Positions 48,701 to 57,590 are shown, counted from the stretch's first letter. The stretch is DNA of 64,000 bases from an uncultured Bacteroidota bacterium (GCA_903819975.1 CAIJFI010000007.1:1-64000); one strand, 5' to 3'. Program-made: numbers and translations. The notes: generated from the letters alone by a model not told the origin.

Positions 48701-50953
48701 ATGAAAAGATTCGCTTTATTTGTCCTAAGCTCTCTATTATTTTTAAATGTATTTGCTGCAAATACTATTGTCACGAATATAAATGAACTAGAGCAAGCAA
48801 ATAAAAATGCAAAGCCAGGCGACACTATTATATTGAAAAATGGCGAATGGCATAATGTAACTTTTAAATTAAACGCTAAAGGCATAAAATCAAGCCCAAT
48901 AGTTTTCAAGGCTGAGACAAAAGGAAAAGTAATTATAAGCGGGAAATCCAAGCTTTTACTTGGTGGCAATTATTTAATAATAGATGGACTATATTTTACA
49001 AATGGATATTCGGGAGAAGATGCGGCAATTAAATTTAGCATTAATAAAAACGAAATAGCAAATGATTGTAGGGTCACTAATACCGTTATAAATGATTTCA
49101 ATAACCCAAAACGTTTAGATGAAAACTACTGGATTGCATTATACGGTAAAAATAATCGAATTGATCATTGTACATTTTTAAACAAAAAAAATATCGGGGT
49201 GTTACTTGCTGTTATCTTAGAAGACGACCGAAGCAGAGCAAACTTTCACTCAATAGATCATAATTATTTTGGATTTAGAACTCCATTGGCATCTAATGGA
49301 GGAGAGATGATAAGAGTAGGCGTTTCAGAACATTGTGAATTTAATTCAAATACAAAAATTGAAGATAATTATTTTGAAAAATGTGATGGCGAAACTGAAA
49401 TTATTTCTATCAAATCTTGTAAAAATATAGTTAGAAATAACCTTTTTAAAGAGTGTCAAGGTGCTGTGGTTTTAAGACATGGAAATTACAATACCATTGC
49501 CAACAATGTATTCTTGGGAAATGGAAAAAAAGGAACAGGGGGTGTTAGAGTAATAAATAAAGGACATTTAATAGTAAACAACTTCTTTTTTAAATGTAAA
49601 GGGGTTGATTTTAGATCTCCACTATCAATTATGAATGGTGTTCCTAATTCACCTGCCAATCGATATGTTGGAGTTTCAGATGCAATTATTGCTAACAATA
49701 GTTTTTATGATTGTACTCCAATTAGTTTTTGCGAAGGCAGAAGCGAAGAAAGAAGCCTACAACCCAAAAACGTACAATTTATTAATAACCTATTTTTCAC
49801 AAAAACCGATACTACTATTTACCATATTTATGATAACATCGGTGGTATTCAAATTTCAAATAATATAGTAAGTAAAGAAATAAATAAAAAATTTATAAAT
49901 GGATTTGCTAATGGGGTTATTGAAATTGAACAAATGGGAAATGTATCCATTCCAAAGCCATTAGCCAAAGGCACTTTTAATGTTTCAGATTCAATAAAAA
50001 ACATGATTACCGTTGCATTAAAAAAACCATTCAATTTAACAACTGGCTACATGGCCTATGGGAATTATAAAGAAGTTTTAGAAAATGCGTATACAAATTG
50101 TGGAGCTAGTTGGCTTAAAAATACAAAAAATAAGGAAAATGTGGTTACCGTAAATTGTAAAAACACAGAAGAAATAGAGAATGCTATTGAAAAATATAAA
50201 AACAGTACGTTAATAATTAATTTAACAAATAACAAGTACTCTTTTTTAAGAAGCATTTCGTTAAAAGAGAACGTAGCGTTTAAAACAAATGTTAAATCAT
50301 CAATCAATTTTGAAAGTCAAAATCAATTGATGAACATATTTCAAATTAAAGGAGGTTTTAACCTTAGCTTAAATAACTTAAACCTTAATTTAACTTCATT
50401 GAATGCTAAAACATTTATTGCCAGCGATACTTCTGGAAGCTGCAATCATTCAAATTTTATAATGCAACATTGTACTTTTTCTAATTACAATGGAACCTTT
50501 TTCTTTGCATCAAAATCTAGCTTGTTAGATAGCATCATAGTTAACAATTGCGAATTGTCCAAAGGGGAAGGTGTCATTTTTAATCTTTATGAGGAAGATG
50601 ATAAAAAAGGATACTATAATGTCGAGAAAATGAAAATCTCAAAAAGCACCATTACTAGTCACAAAGGCCCTTTATTGGCAATACTTAGAAGCGGTAAGGA
50701 TGAAAGCACTTTGGGTCCATTGGTTGAAATAAAAGACAATAAGTTTAAGCAAATGGAAGCAGGCAATTTGCCATTAATACTACTTAATGGTGTTCAACAA
50801 TCCTTTATCAAAAATAATGTTTTCGATAATTGTAACGCTTCTACTAAAATTATTGAATACAAGGACGAAGTGAGGGCAGCGCATGTTTTATCAAAAAATA
50901 TATTAGAACATAGCGGCATAGTTATTAAAAATGAATACGTAGTAGACAAATAA
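48701..50953 (+). CDS. PL6 family polysaccharide lyase (alginate lyase / chondroitinase B type)
   Basis: A 750-aa secreted protein (signal peptide to FAANT, about residue 20). The N-terminal parallel beta-helix (about 25-430) carries NGGEMIRVG, CDGETEIISIKS with Lys238 and GAVVLRHGNYN with Arg259. The 21-residue Lys-Arg spacing equals that of the catalytic Lys250/Arg271 of chondroitinase B. A second beta-helix-like half (about 480-750) follows, as in two-domain PL6 members. It should cleave endolytically by beta-elimination; alginate is the commonest substrate of the family, dermatan sulfate the classic alternative. First gene of a two-gene plus-strand operon. Confidence 0.92.
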   Translation: MKRFALFVLSSLLFLNVFAANTIVTNINELEQANKNAKPGDTIILKNGEWHNVTFKLNAKGIKSSPIVFKAETKGKVIISGKSKLLLGGNYLIIDGLYFTNGYSGEDAAIKFSINKNEIANDCRVTNTVINDFNNPKRLDENYWIALYGKNNRIDHCTFLNKKNIGVLLAVILEDDRSRANFHSIDHNYFGFRTPLASNGGEMIRVGVSEHCEFNSNTKIEDNYFEKCDGETEIISIKSCKNIVRNNLFKECQGAVVLRHGNYNTIANNVFLGNGKKGTGGVRVINKGHLIVNNFFFKCKGVDFRSPLSIMNGVPNSPANRYVGVSDAIIANNSFYDCTPISFCEGRSEERSLQPKNVQFINNLFFTKTDTTIYHIYDNIGGIQISNNIVSKEINKKFINGFANGVIEIEQMGNVSIPKPLAKGTFNVSDSIKNMITVALKKPFNLTTGYMAYGNYKEVLENAYTNCGASWLKNTKNKENVVTVNCKNTEEIENAIEKYKNSTLIINLTNNKYSFLRSISLKENVAFKTNVKSSINFESQNQLMNIFQIKGGFNLSLNNLNLNLTSLNAKTFIASDTSGSCNHSNFIMQHCTFSNYNGTFFFASKSSLLDSIIVNNCELSKGEGVIFNLYEEDDKKGYYNVEKMKISKSTITSHKGPLLAILRSGKDESTLGPLVEIKDNKFKQMEAGNLPLILLNGVQQSFIKNNVFDNCNASTKIIEYKDEVRAAHVLSKNILEHSGIVIKNEYVVDK

Positions 50954-50972
50954 ATTTTATAAATAGCATAAT

Positions 50973-52100
50973 TTGAAAAAATTAACCACCCTTATTTTAT
51001 TGATTTTATCAACTCATGCTTTTGGGCAAACTAGCTTATTTAAAGACATAAGTAGTTTATTGAAAAAGGATATATTAGCAGAGGCCAAAATTAATCTAAA
51101 AGAAAAGCCAATTACAGTAACTAATTTTCACAGTGAACGTTCGGCAGGAGGGAAACATGATTTTTTTTCAGAGGGCGACTATTGGTGGCCTGATTCTTTA
51201 CACCCTAATGGTCCTTATATACAAAGAGATGGTTTAACTAATCCCGATAACTTTACAGCACACCGAAAATCAATGATTCGCTTTAGCAAGATTGTTGCCA
51301 ATCAAACATCTGCATATTTATTAACTGGCAATACTATCTACGCTAATCAAGCTATCAAGCATTTAAAAGCATGGTTTGTTGATACTAGCTCTAAAATGAA
51401 CCCTTCTTTACTGTATGCGCAAGCCATTAAGGGGAAGGTGACCGGAAGAGGTATTGGGATAATTGATATGATACAAATGATAGAAGTTGCTAAAAGTATT
51501 GAGATTTTAGAAAAGCATCATTTAATAAATCAACCAGACAGTAAGCTTATTCAAGAATGGTTTAAAAATTATTTAAGTTGGGTAACAACTCACCCTTATG
51601 GAATTGATGAACGTGAGGCTAAAAATAATCATGGTACATGCTGGGTAATGCAGGTAAGTGCTTTTGCTCAATTAATAAATGACACTACCCTTTTAAACTA
51701 TTGCAAGGAAAGATTTAATAATGTGATTATACCAAATCAAATGGATCAAAATGGCGCTTTCCCATTAGAGTTAAAACGGACAAAACCTTATGGATACTCC
51801 CTATTTAACCTGGATGCTGTAATGACAATTGCGCATATGTATAAAATAACAGACCCCTATCTTAAAAAGAGTATTGAATTTATGTACCCGTTTATAGCAG
51901 ATAAAAAAAACTGGCCTTATCCAAAAGATGTAATGTATTGGGATGAATGGCCTGTGGCGTCGCCACTATTATTATTTGGATTTCAAAGTTATGGAGAAAC
52001 GAAATGGCTAAATGCCTGGAAACATTTAAATCATTTCCCTGAGAATGAAGAAGTAATTCGAAACCTACCTATCAGAAATCCACTTATATGGATTGAGTAG
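50973..52100 (+). CDS. Secreted polysaccharide lyase, alginate_lyase (PF05426) superfamily, second copy
   Basis: A 375-aa secreted protein that begins with a TTG codon 20 bp after the PL6 stop; no in-frame ATG lies between, and TTG gives the clean signal peptide MKKLTTLILLILSTHAFGQ. Conserved blocks match the gene at 35072-36265: EGDYWWPDSL, GPYIQRDG, GRGIGIIDM, KNNHGTCWVMQ (Asn219, His220), NGAFPLELKRT. Asp/Gln after the Asn-His pair differ (CWVMQ versus WYDAQ), so the two enzymes probably differ in specificity. Co-transcribed with PL6. Confidence 0.85.
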   Translation: MKKLTTLILLILSTHAFGQTSLFKDISSLLKKDILAEAKINLKEKPITVTNFHSERSAGGKHDFFSEGDYWWPDSLHPNGPYIQRDGLTNPDNFTAHRKSMIRFSKIVANQTSAYLLTGNTIYANQAIKHLKAWFVDTSSKMNPSLLYAQAIKGKVTGRGIGIIDMIQMIEVAKSIEILEKHHLINQPDSKLIQEWFKNYLSWVTTHPYGIDEREAKNNHGTCWVMQVSAFAQLINDTTLLNYCKERFNNVIIPNQMDQNGAFPLELKRTKPYGYSLFNLDAVMTIAHMYKITDPYLKKSIEFMYPFIADKKNWPYPKDVMYWDEWPVASPLLLFGFQSYGETKWLNAWKHLNHFPENEEVIRNLPIRNPLIWIE

Positions 52101-52159
52101 TAATGTTTAAAATATGAACTTTAGTATAATAGGAAAGGCATCTTCTTACACTATAATTA

Positions 52160-52193
52160 ACTAAGGGCCTACAGTTTAATGCAAGCCCTTAGT
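52160..52193. terminator. Hairpin between convergent genes
   Basis: A 9-bp stem (ACTAAGGGC / GCCCTTAGT) with a 16-nt loop lies between the convergent lyase and hydrolase stops. No T-run follows on either strand, so termination is only a possibility. Confidence 0.35.
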
Positions 52194-52223
52194 ATGGAAT
52201 AGTATTAATGTATTTTTAACGTT

Positions 52224-53129
52224 TTACTTTTTTTTCAAAAAATCTATTACTTTCTTATTTGCGATTATTGGCTTTTCTAAATAAGGCAGATGACCTGCAT
52301 CTGAAATAGATAAAAACTGGACATTCAAAATTGACCTTATAGAGTCGCTATATTTTAAAGGCACTGTATGATCCTCTGTACCCCAAATTAATAAAACTGG
52401 TTTTTGTAAATTTTGCAAACTTTTGTAGCGATCTAAATAAGGAATAGAATCATAATGGAATCTTGTTGAAACCAATGCTTTTCTCGTACCCTTGTATTGC
52501 ATCTGAACTTTATAATCTTCCACCCAATGAGGAAAATTTGCTGGATATTTAAAATCTTCTAATTGACCATTAGCGCGGGCATCTGAACTTTTCGCCATCA
52601 TTTCATCAAATGCTAGTTCGGTACCAAAGGTTTTATTTCGTTCAGAAACAGGGTCAATTAAAACCAATTTTTTAACAAGTTTGGGATAGGATAAAGTAAA
52701 ATTAGCACTTACGATTCCTCCAAAAGAAACACCAATTAAATTTATCGGCTGCTTTATTGAAAGCCCTTTTATTAAATCATATAATTGCTGCGTATAAACT
52801 GTAGAAGTATAATTTTTGTTGAGCCTATCCGAATAACCTCTGCCAAATTCATCATATCTAATAACTTGATACCCTTCCTTAACTAGGTTTTCAAAGAACC
52901 CATTCCAAATAAAATAAGGGACACTAAAACCATGTACTAAAATGACAACTCCATTTTTCCCAGTACCCGCTTTTTCAAAATGCGTTATACCATCACTTAA
53001 TTTAATAAAACTACCCGAAACACCTTTCCTAGCGGTAGCATCCATTAGTTTTACTTCTGGATCACTCCATTGTGCATGCACATTTAAGACTGCAGCAGCC
53101 ATGCATATAATTAATATGTATTTATTCAT
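52224..53129 (-). CDS. Secreted alpha/beta hydrolase
   Basis: A 301-aa protein with signal peptide to VHAQ (residue 20). Alpha/beta hydrolase landmarks: oxyanion region VILVHGFSVP, nucleophile Ser135 in IGVSFGGIV, acid in LIWGTEDHTVP, and His in SDAGHLPYLEKP. The fold is common to esterases, lipases, haloalkane dehalogenases and C-C hydrolases; nothing fixes the substrate. It converges on the lyase gene at 52100 but has its own promoter side and is not obviously part of the polyuronate locus. Confidence 0.88.
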   Translation of the reverse strand: MNKYILIICMAAAVLNVHAQWSDPEVKLMDATARKGVSGSFIKLSDGITHFEKAGTGKNGVVILVHGFSVPYFIWNGFFENLVKEGYQVIRYDEFGRGYSDRLNKNYTSTVYTQQLYDLIKGLSIKQPINLIGVSFGGIVSANFTLSYPKLVKKLVLIDPVSERNKTFGTELAFDEMMAKSSDARANGQLEDFKYPANFPHWVEDYKVQMQYKGTRKALVSTRFHYDSIPYLDRYKSLQNLQKPVLLIWGTEDHTVPLKYSDSIRSILNVQFLSISDAGHLPYLEKPIIANKKVIDFLKKK

Positions 53130-53209
53130 GATTTATTGTTTGGTGATCAAATTTATTGTTATTTTGAATGAAGAATAAAAATAATTTAAAAGCATAATAA
53201 TTAAACATC

Positions 53210-53689
53210 ATGAATAACGAAAACTTTATAATATCCTTGACAGTAGCAGGCTGGAGTAGTCAAATTAAAGCTTGCAATAAAATATTGTCTGAACTTTCGG
53301 ACCAGCAATTAATGCAGGATATTGTTCCAGGCAAAAATAGAGGTGTTTATATACTAGGCCATTTAGCGGCAGTACATGATAGAATGATACCATTATTAGG
53401 ATTTGGCGATCAATTATACCAAGCATTAAATCCAATATTTTTACAAACACCCGATAAAGCAGTTGAAACTATCCCATCAATCACTGAATTAAGAACTATT
53501 TTAGAAACTGTAAATGCAAAATTAAATAACCATTTTGCAACTATGACTACAGCGCAATGGTTAGAAAAACACACAGCTGTTTCAGATGAAGATTTTAAAA
53601 AAGAGCCAAACCGAAATAAATTAAGTGTTCTTATTAGTAGAACGAATCACTTGGCAAATCATATTGGGCAGTTATTACTGTTAAAGTAA
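53210..53689 (+). CDS. DinB/YfiT-like metal-binding protein
   Basis: A 159-aa four-helix-bundle protein. Putative metal-binding histidines occur in YILGHLAAVHDRM (about residues 46-58) and RTNHLANHIGQLLLL at the C-terminus, the arrangement of DinB-superfamily proteins. These include thiol (bacillithiol/mycothiol) transferases and uncharacterised damage-linked proteins; no closer assignment is possible. It is a single gene. Confidence 0.82.
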   Translation: MNNENFIISLTVAGWSSQIKACNKILSELSDQQLMQDIVPGKNRGVYILGHLAAVHDRMIPLLGFGDQLYQALNPIFLQTPDKAVETIPSITELRTILETVNAKLNNHFATMTTAQWLEKHTAVSDEDFKKEPNRNKLSVLISRTNHLANHIGQLLLLK

Positions 53690-53817
53690 CAATAGATAAA
53701 AAGTGACAGAAACATTGTCTATTGCTTAAATGATAATGAATCGATACGATTAACACATCCTGTAAATCTTAATGAATATCTTGTTTAGGGAGTGTTTTTC
53801 TAAGGCTCAGGATTGAA

Positions 53818-54720
53818 TTAACAATTTCTAAATTTTAAAGGACTAGTATTAACCTTATTCTTGAAGAAATTATTAAAATGACTTACTTCTGCAAAACCAA
53901 GTGCATAAGCAATTTCAGAAACATTCCATTGACTATGTTTAAGCAAAATTTTTGCTTCTTGTAAAATGCGGTCAGTTATTAGGTTTGTGGTGGTTTTTTC
54001 AGTAATCTCTTTAACAGCTCTGTTTAAATGATTGACATGTACATTTAACTGATTTGCAAAATCAGAGGCTGTTTTGTATTCAATTTTACTATGATTCTCG
54101 TCAATTGGAAATTGCCTTTCTAATAATTCTATAAATAAAGTAGCAATTCTATGAGAAGCAGAGATTTTTTGTGTTTCAACTACATGCAACTCAATATTCA
54201 TTTGCATTGCAAAATGAAGTAATTCGAAAACAAGATTTCTTAGTAAATCATATTTGTGTTGATAATCAGAATTTAATGCTAAAAATATTTTATCATAAAT
54301 ACTGGATAGCCTATCATAGTCCTTATCCGGTAATTCAATAATAGGTATACCTCCTGGTTGAAAAACAGCGTACTGATTTAAATTGCCATATTGATGAAAA
54401 AAGCTCTGGTTAAATATACAATAAGCACCTTCTCTGACATTATCTAAATGTTCCCATTTATAAGGAATTTGAGGATTAGAAAAAGATAATGCTTGTTTTT
54501 TAACTTCAACAACTTTATCAGCATAATGTACTTTACTATTACCCTTAACCAGCATTAATTTATAAAAATCTCTTCTTTTATAAGGGATAGATTGAGGTAA
54601 ATCTCCAACTAATGGTTCTAATTTGAAAACATTAAAATGACCAATTTCATTTTTTATATTATCAGGAATCCAATCAAATTTCCTTTTATAAAAATCCTCT
54701 AATGATTCAACATTACGCAT
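53818..54720 (-). CDS. AraC family transcriptional regulator
   Basis: 300 aa. The N-terminal half is a cupin-like sensor domain (PYKRRDFYKLMLVKG). The C-terminal AraC HTH pair spans about 205-300: FANQLNVHVNHLNRAVKEIT and VSEIAYALGFAEVSHFNNFF, ending KVNTSPLKFRNC. It is expected to activate genes nearby, possibly the outer-membrane-like gene 21 bp downstream, in response to an unknown small molecule. Confidence 0.92.
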   Translation of the reverse strand: MRNVESLEDFYKRKFDWIPDNIKNEIGHFNVFKLEPLVGDLPQSIPYKRRDFYKLMLVKGNSKVHYADKVVEVKKQALSFSNPQIPYKWEHLDNVREGAYCIFNQSFFHQYGNLNQYAVFQPGGIPIIELPDKDYDRLSSIYDKIFLALNSDYQHKYDLLRNLVFELLHFAMQMNIELHVVETQKISASHRIATLFIELLERQFPIDENHSKIEYKTASDFANQLNVHVNHLNRAVKEITEKTTTNLITDRILQEAKILLKHSQWNVSEIAYALGFAEVSHFNNFFKNKVNTSPLKFRNC

Positions 54721-54741
54721 TGTATAAAATTATCAAATTAT

Positions 54742-55521
54742 TTACCATTTTTTGAAATTATTGTTAAAAATATAAGCTACAGAAGCATTCCAAACAAAAT
54801 TGGGACTGGCAGTGATTTGAGTATTTATGATTTTATTGCCTAGAGCAGATATGGTAATAGGACAATTTTTCTTTGAAATGGTCAAGGATGATGTAATATA
54901 ACAACCTGACTTTGAATCCATTTTTAAATAATATAGTTGAGGGGTAATTTTAGCAAAAAAATCATTTGACAATTTAATATTAGTCATATTCATATTAAAG
55001 GTAATAAAATGAGTGTTTTTTGTAGTGCCATAATCAACGCCATGCGAGTATAGATAATACATGCCTATACTTGTATTTTTTGTCAATAAATAATTAGGCG
55101 AAAATTCTCCAGCAAGGTATCGTTGCACTAGAATTGTACTTGTATTAACTCCATTTGAACTTGACTCTAATGTTTTAAAAGCAAATCCGGGATGAGCTCC
55201 TAATGTAATCCTAAATTTATCGTTGTTAAGAATTTTATAACGCCACCAGAGTAAAAATGACCATGGCTTTCCTTCCATTGAAAACCGCATTTCAGGTTCA
55301 AAACTCAATTTCTTTCCTCCAGCCGATAAATTAAAAATAACTGCTGGTTTGCCCAAGGTAAATGTTGGAATAAAAGAAATTCCGTTATTAGTAGCACTTA
55401 TAGAACCAGAAAAATGATACTCTTTTATGCTATCTTTCAAAATTTTCGTGCTATCAGTATTTTGAGAGAACCCAAAAACTACGAAGAATAATACAAAAAT
55501 AGTTAATGTTATTTTTTTCAT
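54742..55521 (-). CDS. Secreted beta-rich protein of unknown function
   Basis: A 259-aa protein with signal peptide to GFSQ (about residue 20). The body alternates hydrophobic and polar residues with many aromatic and Ser/Thr/Asn positions (KLSFEPEMRFSMEGKPWSFL, IGMYYLYSHGVDYG) and ends VAYIFNNNFKKW, suggesting a small outer-membrane beta-barrel. I do not recognise the family. It precedes the AraC gene on the same strand by 21 bp, so the two are probably co-transcribed. Confidence 0.65.
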   Translation of the reverse strand: MKKITLTIFVLFFVVFGFSQNTDSTKILKDSIKEYHFSGSISATNNGISFIPTFTLGKPAVIFNLSAGGKKLSFEPEMRFSMEGKPWSFLLWWRYKILNNDKFRITLGAHPGFAFKTLESSSNGVNTSTILVQRYLAGEFSPNYLLTKNTSIGMYYLYSHGVDYGTTKNTHFITFNMNMTNIKLSNDFFAKITPQLYYLKMDSKSGCYITSSLTISKKNCPITISALGNKIINTQITASPNFVWNASVAYIFNNNFKKW

Positions 55522-55564
55522 TGAATTTCTAAATAAATAAATAATATCGCTAAAGTGATGATAC

Positions 55565-55993
55565 TTATAATGTACTTGCTTTCATGGCTAAAACTTTCCA
55601 TGGCTTACTTTTATCATCTCTAGTAAACACTTCATTGTAGGATAATCTTAATAATATCTTTTTACCAGCAACAGTTACGTCAAATTTACCCTTGCCATAT
55701 ACTACAGCTGTGTTGCCGTTCACTATAGCTGAATTCTCTTCGACTATAATGCTATTATGAATAAATGAGCCGCTTTTTAATTTTGGGAGATATTGACCTT
55801 TAGATTGACTATTACCATCGGAACCTACTACCACAAATTTTTCATGGAAAATACTATCAATTGCATTTATGTTATTTTCAACTTCCCATTTAAATACTTG
55901 ATTGGAAAGATTTAAAATTTCAACCTCGCTGTTAATTTGACCAAAGGCTTGTGAACTTGTAAAAGCCAAAATAAAGAATAGTATTTTTTTCAT
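55565..55993 (-). CDS. NTF2-like (DUF4440/SnoaL-like) secreted protein
   Basis: 142 aa from the ATG ending at 55993, giving signal peptide MKKILFFILAFTSSQAFGQ; the frame extends ten residues upstream. The alpha+beta cone pattern is visible (LSNQVFKWEVENNINAIDSI, IVEENSAIVNGNTAVVYGKG, NEVFTRDDKSKPWKVLAMKA), typical of DUF4440 nuclear-transport-factor-2-like proteins. They bind or turn over small ligands; role unknown. Secretion is predicted from the signal. Confidence 0.8.
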   Translation of the reverse strand: MKKILFFILAFTSSQAFGQINSEVEILNLSNQVFKWEVENNINAIDSIFHEKFVVVGSDGNSQSKGQYLPKLKSGSFIHNSIIVEENSAIVNGNTAVVYGKGKFDVTVAGKKILLRLSYNEVFTRDDKSKPWKVLAMKASTL

Positions 55994-56127
55994 TATAAAT
56001 ATTTGTTCTAAATTAACGCTCATTTAATCGTCACAAACATTTAGAACAAACAGGATATTGCAAAATTCAAACAATAAAGGGCCTGTGATATAACACAAGA
56101 CCCTGATTTTCTTGTAACTAAAACTGT

Positions 56128-56157
56128 ATCTGAACCCGGAACCTCCGGTTATGAGAC
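56128..56157 (-). other. Partial tRNA-Met-like sequence (anticodon loop to T-loop)
   Basis: On the minus strand the bases read CTCATAA (a CAU anticodon loop), CCGGA (3' anticodon stem), a short variable region, CCGGG and TTCAGAT (T-stem 5' side and T-loop). The 5' anticodon stem, the 3' T-stem and the acceptor arms are missing, so it cannot fold as a tRNA. It looks like a remnant of tRNA-targeted recombination. Confidence 0.5.
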
Positions 56158-56178
56158 TATTGTTAGAAAATTAAGGCA

Positions 56179-56248
56179 TTGATTTGTAATGTGTTGCATT
56201 TTCACAAACCGAAATACCCAAATCTTAGTCGATTTTAGAGGTATTTGC
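56179..56248 (+). repeat. Dispersed palindromic repeat, copy 1
   Basis: Begins TTGATTTGTAAT, then ACAAACCGAAAT and a GTCGATTTTAGAGG tail. It is the most diverged full-length copy of the element also found at 57508, 59305 and 60751, all in the same orientation. Confidence 0.55.
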
Positions 56249-56309
56249 ATCTAGAAAGTATTGATAAAATTTAAGTTCTAACTTTAGTAGCGTAAACAAA
56301 GAATTATAA

Positions 56310-57038
56310 ATGTTTAAGCATCAAGGAAAAAATAGAACACTTTCACATAATTTAAAAGCTGCTTCCATATTATCATTTGTAGCAGGTTTAGTTAACGTTG
56401 TCGGTTTCTTATCCGTGCAAAGACTAACAACAAATGTTACAGGACATTTTGCTTATTTTGTTGACGAATTTTTTAGATTTCAATTTTCCAAAAGCATTAT
56501 TTATTTACTATATATATTATTTTTTCTTATTGGGTCATTTTTTTCAAACTTTTTAATAGAGATAGTAGCCAGAACTAAAGAACGAAATATTTTTATTTTA
56601 CCCGTTTTGATTGAAATACTTATTTTAATAGCAATTGGACTTTTGGGTCAACTAGTTTTAATGAAACATCCTGATATCATTGCCTTAGCCTTATTGTTTT
56701 CAATGGGTTTACAAAACTCATTAATTACAACACTTTCAAATACAATGGTAAGAACTACCCATCTTACTGGATTGTTTACTGACCTGGGAATAGAACTATC
56801 TCAGTTGTTTTTTTATAAAACGCCAGAGCAAAAAAAACAACTGCGTGGTAATATTAAATTAAGATTAAGAATAATAATATTCTTTTTTTTAGGGGGTACT
56901 TTTGCAGGATTTATTTATTATAAAACGCAGTTATATTCTCTATTATTTGGCGCCATTATACTTTTTATAGGGCTCGTTTATGATCGTATTAAATTACTAT
57001 TTATAAAAAAAAGACGCAAAGAAAACTCCTCTTATTAG
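56310..57038 (+). CDS. DUF1275 (YoaK-like) membrane protein
   Basis: A 242-aa integral membrane protein with about six hydrophobic segments. The N-terminal AASILSFVAGLVNVVGFLSV and TTNVTGHFAYF, and the later SMGLQNSLITTLS and RTTHLTGLFTDLGIELSQL, are the conserved blocks of the DUF1275/YoaK family. Function of the family is not established; a transporter-like role is only suggested. The yqgE gene starts 30 bp downstream, so the two may share a transcript. Unusually A/T-rich in its C-terminal third. Confidence 0.88.
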   Translation: MFKHQGKNRTLSHNLKAASILSFVAGLVNVVGFLSVQRLTTNVTGHFAYFVDEFFRFQFSKSIIYLLYILFFLIGSFFSNFLIEIVARTKERNIFILPVLIEILILIAIGLLGQLVLMKHPDIIALALLFSMGLQNSLITTLSNTMVRTTHLTGLFTDLGIELSQLFFYKTPEQKKQLRGNIKLRLRIIIFFFLGGTFAGFIYYKTQLYSLLFGAIILFIGLVYDRIKLLFIKKRRKENSSY

Positions 57039-57067
57039 CTTATTTTAAACTGACGACATACAAAATT

Positions 57068-57499
57068 ATGAGGGATTTAAAAGCCGGATTTTATTTCAAA
57101 AGCACTGCCGCGTTAATTGGTAGTTTCTTCGAGCATACAACCATTCTGCTCGTTAAACATAATGAAGGCGGAAGTATCGGATTTGTGACCAATAAATCCT
57201 TTGAAAAGTCGTTGAATGACCTAATACAATTCAATCACTCTAATCCATACCCACTTTTGGATGGCGGCCCTGTTGATAGAGATCATCTCTTTGTGTTGCA
57301 CAAACGCCCCGATCTCATAGATGGGGGCGAACAAATGCCCAATGGTCTTTATTTGGGTGGTAATATGGAGCAAGTGATTGAAGCAATCAACACTAGGGCT
57401 GCCAATAAACATGAAATTCAACTTTTTATCGGCTATTGCGGTTGGGATGAGGGAGAATTGGAAGCAGAGGTAAAAGAGGGAAGCTGGACATTGGGTTAA
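57068..57499 (+). CDS. yqgE: YqgE/AlgH family protein, short C-terminus
   Basis: A 143-aa protein matching the UPF0301/YqgE-AlgH fold: ILLVKHNEGGSIGFVTNKSF, LDGGPVDRDHLFVLHKRPD, GLYLGGNMEQVIEAI, FIGYCGWDEGELEAEVKEGS. It stops at WTLG, about 40 residues shorter than the usual ~185 aa, lacking the final helices and also starting a little short. The fold could still form. Function is unknown in the family; AlgH was originally linked to alginate regulation in Pseudomonas, with no evidence of that here. A decayed copy of its 3' part lies at 60813-60976. Confidence 0.85.
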   Translation: MRDLKAGFYFKSTAALIGSFFEHTTILLVKHNEGGSIGFVTNKSFEKSLNDLIQFNHSNPYPLLDGGPVDRDHLFVLHKRPDLIDGGEQMPNGLYLGGNMEQVIEAINTRAANKHEIQLFIGYCGWDEGELEAEVKEGSWTLG

Positions 57500-57507
57500 T
57501 GAACGAG

Positions 57508-57590
57508 TTGATTTGTAATTCGTTATTTTTCTCGAAACTGAAATGAACCGATTTCAGTCGAATTCAAGGGGTGTTTCCCTCACGCAGAGG
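57508..57590 (+). repeat. Dispersed palindromic repeat, copy 2
   Basis: The clearest copy. It begins TTGATTTGTAATTCGTTATT and contains the inverted repeat TCGA(A)ACTGAAAT-GAACCG-ATTTCAGTCGA (57532-57561), a 12-bp stem with one bulged base. It ends in a GGGGTG tail and CCTCACGCAGAGG. It starts 8 bp past the yqgE stop. Confidence 0.7.

Larger units (their letters stand above)
55994..56309. other. Intergenic region with tRNA-like fragment and repeat
   Basis: A 316-bp gap. It holds an imperfect hairpin at about 56079-56104 (AGGG-CTGTG / CACA-G-CCCT), a tRNA-Met-like fragment (56128-56157, minus strand) and the first copy of the dispersed palindromic repeat (56179-56248). It marks the left edge of the accessory segment that extends to about 60976. 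Confidence 0.6.

Noticed and set aside
56110..56170. A functional tRNA gene on the minus strand
   Set aside because: Only the anticodon-loop-to-T-loop part matches; the 5' anticodon stem, 3' T-stem and both acceptor strands are absent, so no cloverleaf can form.
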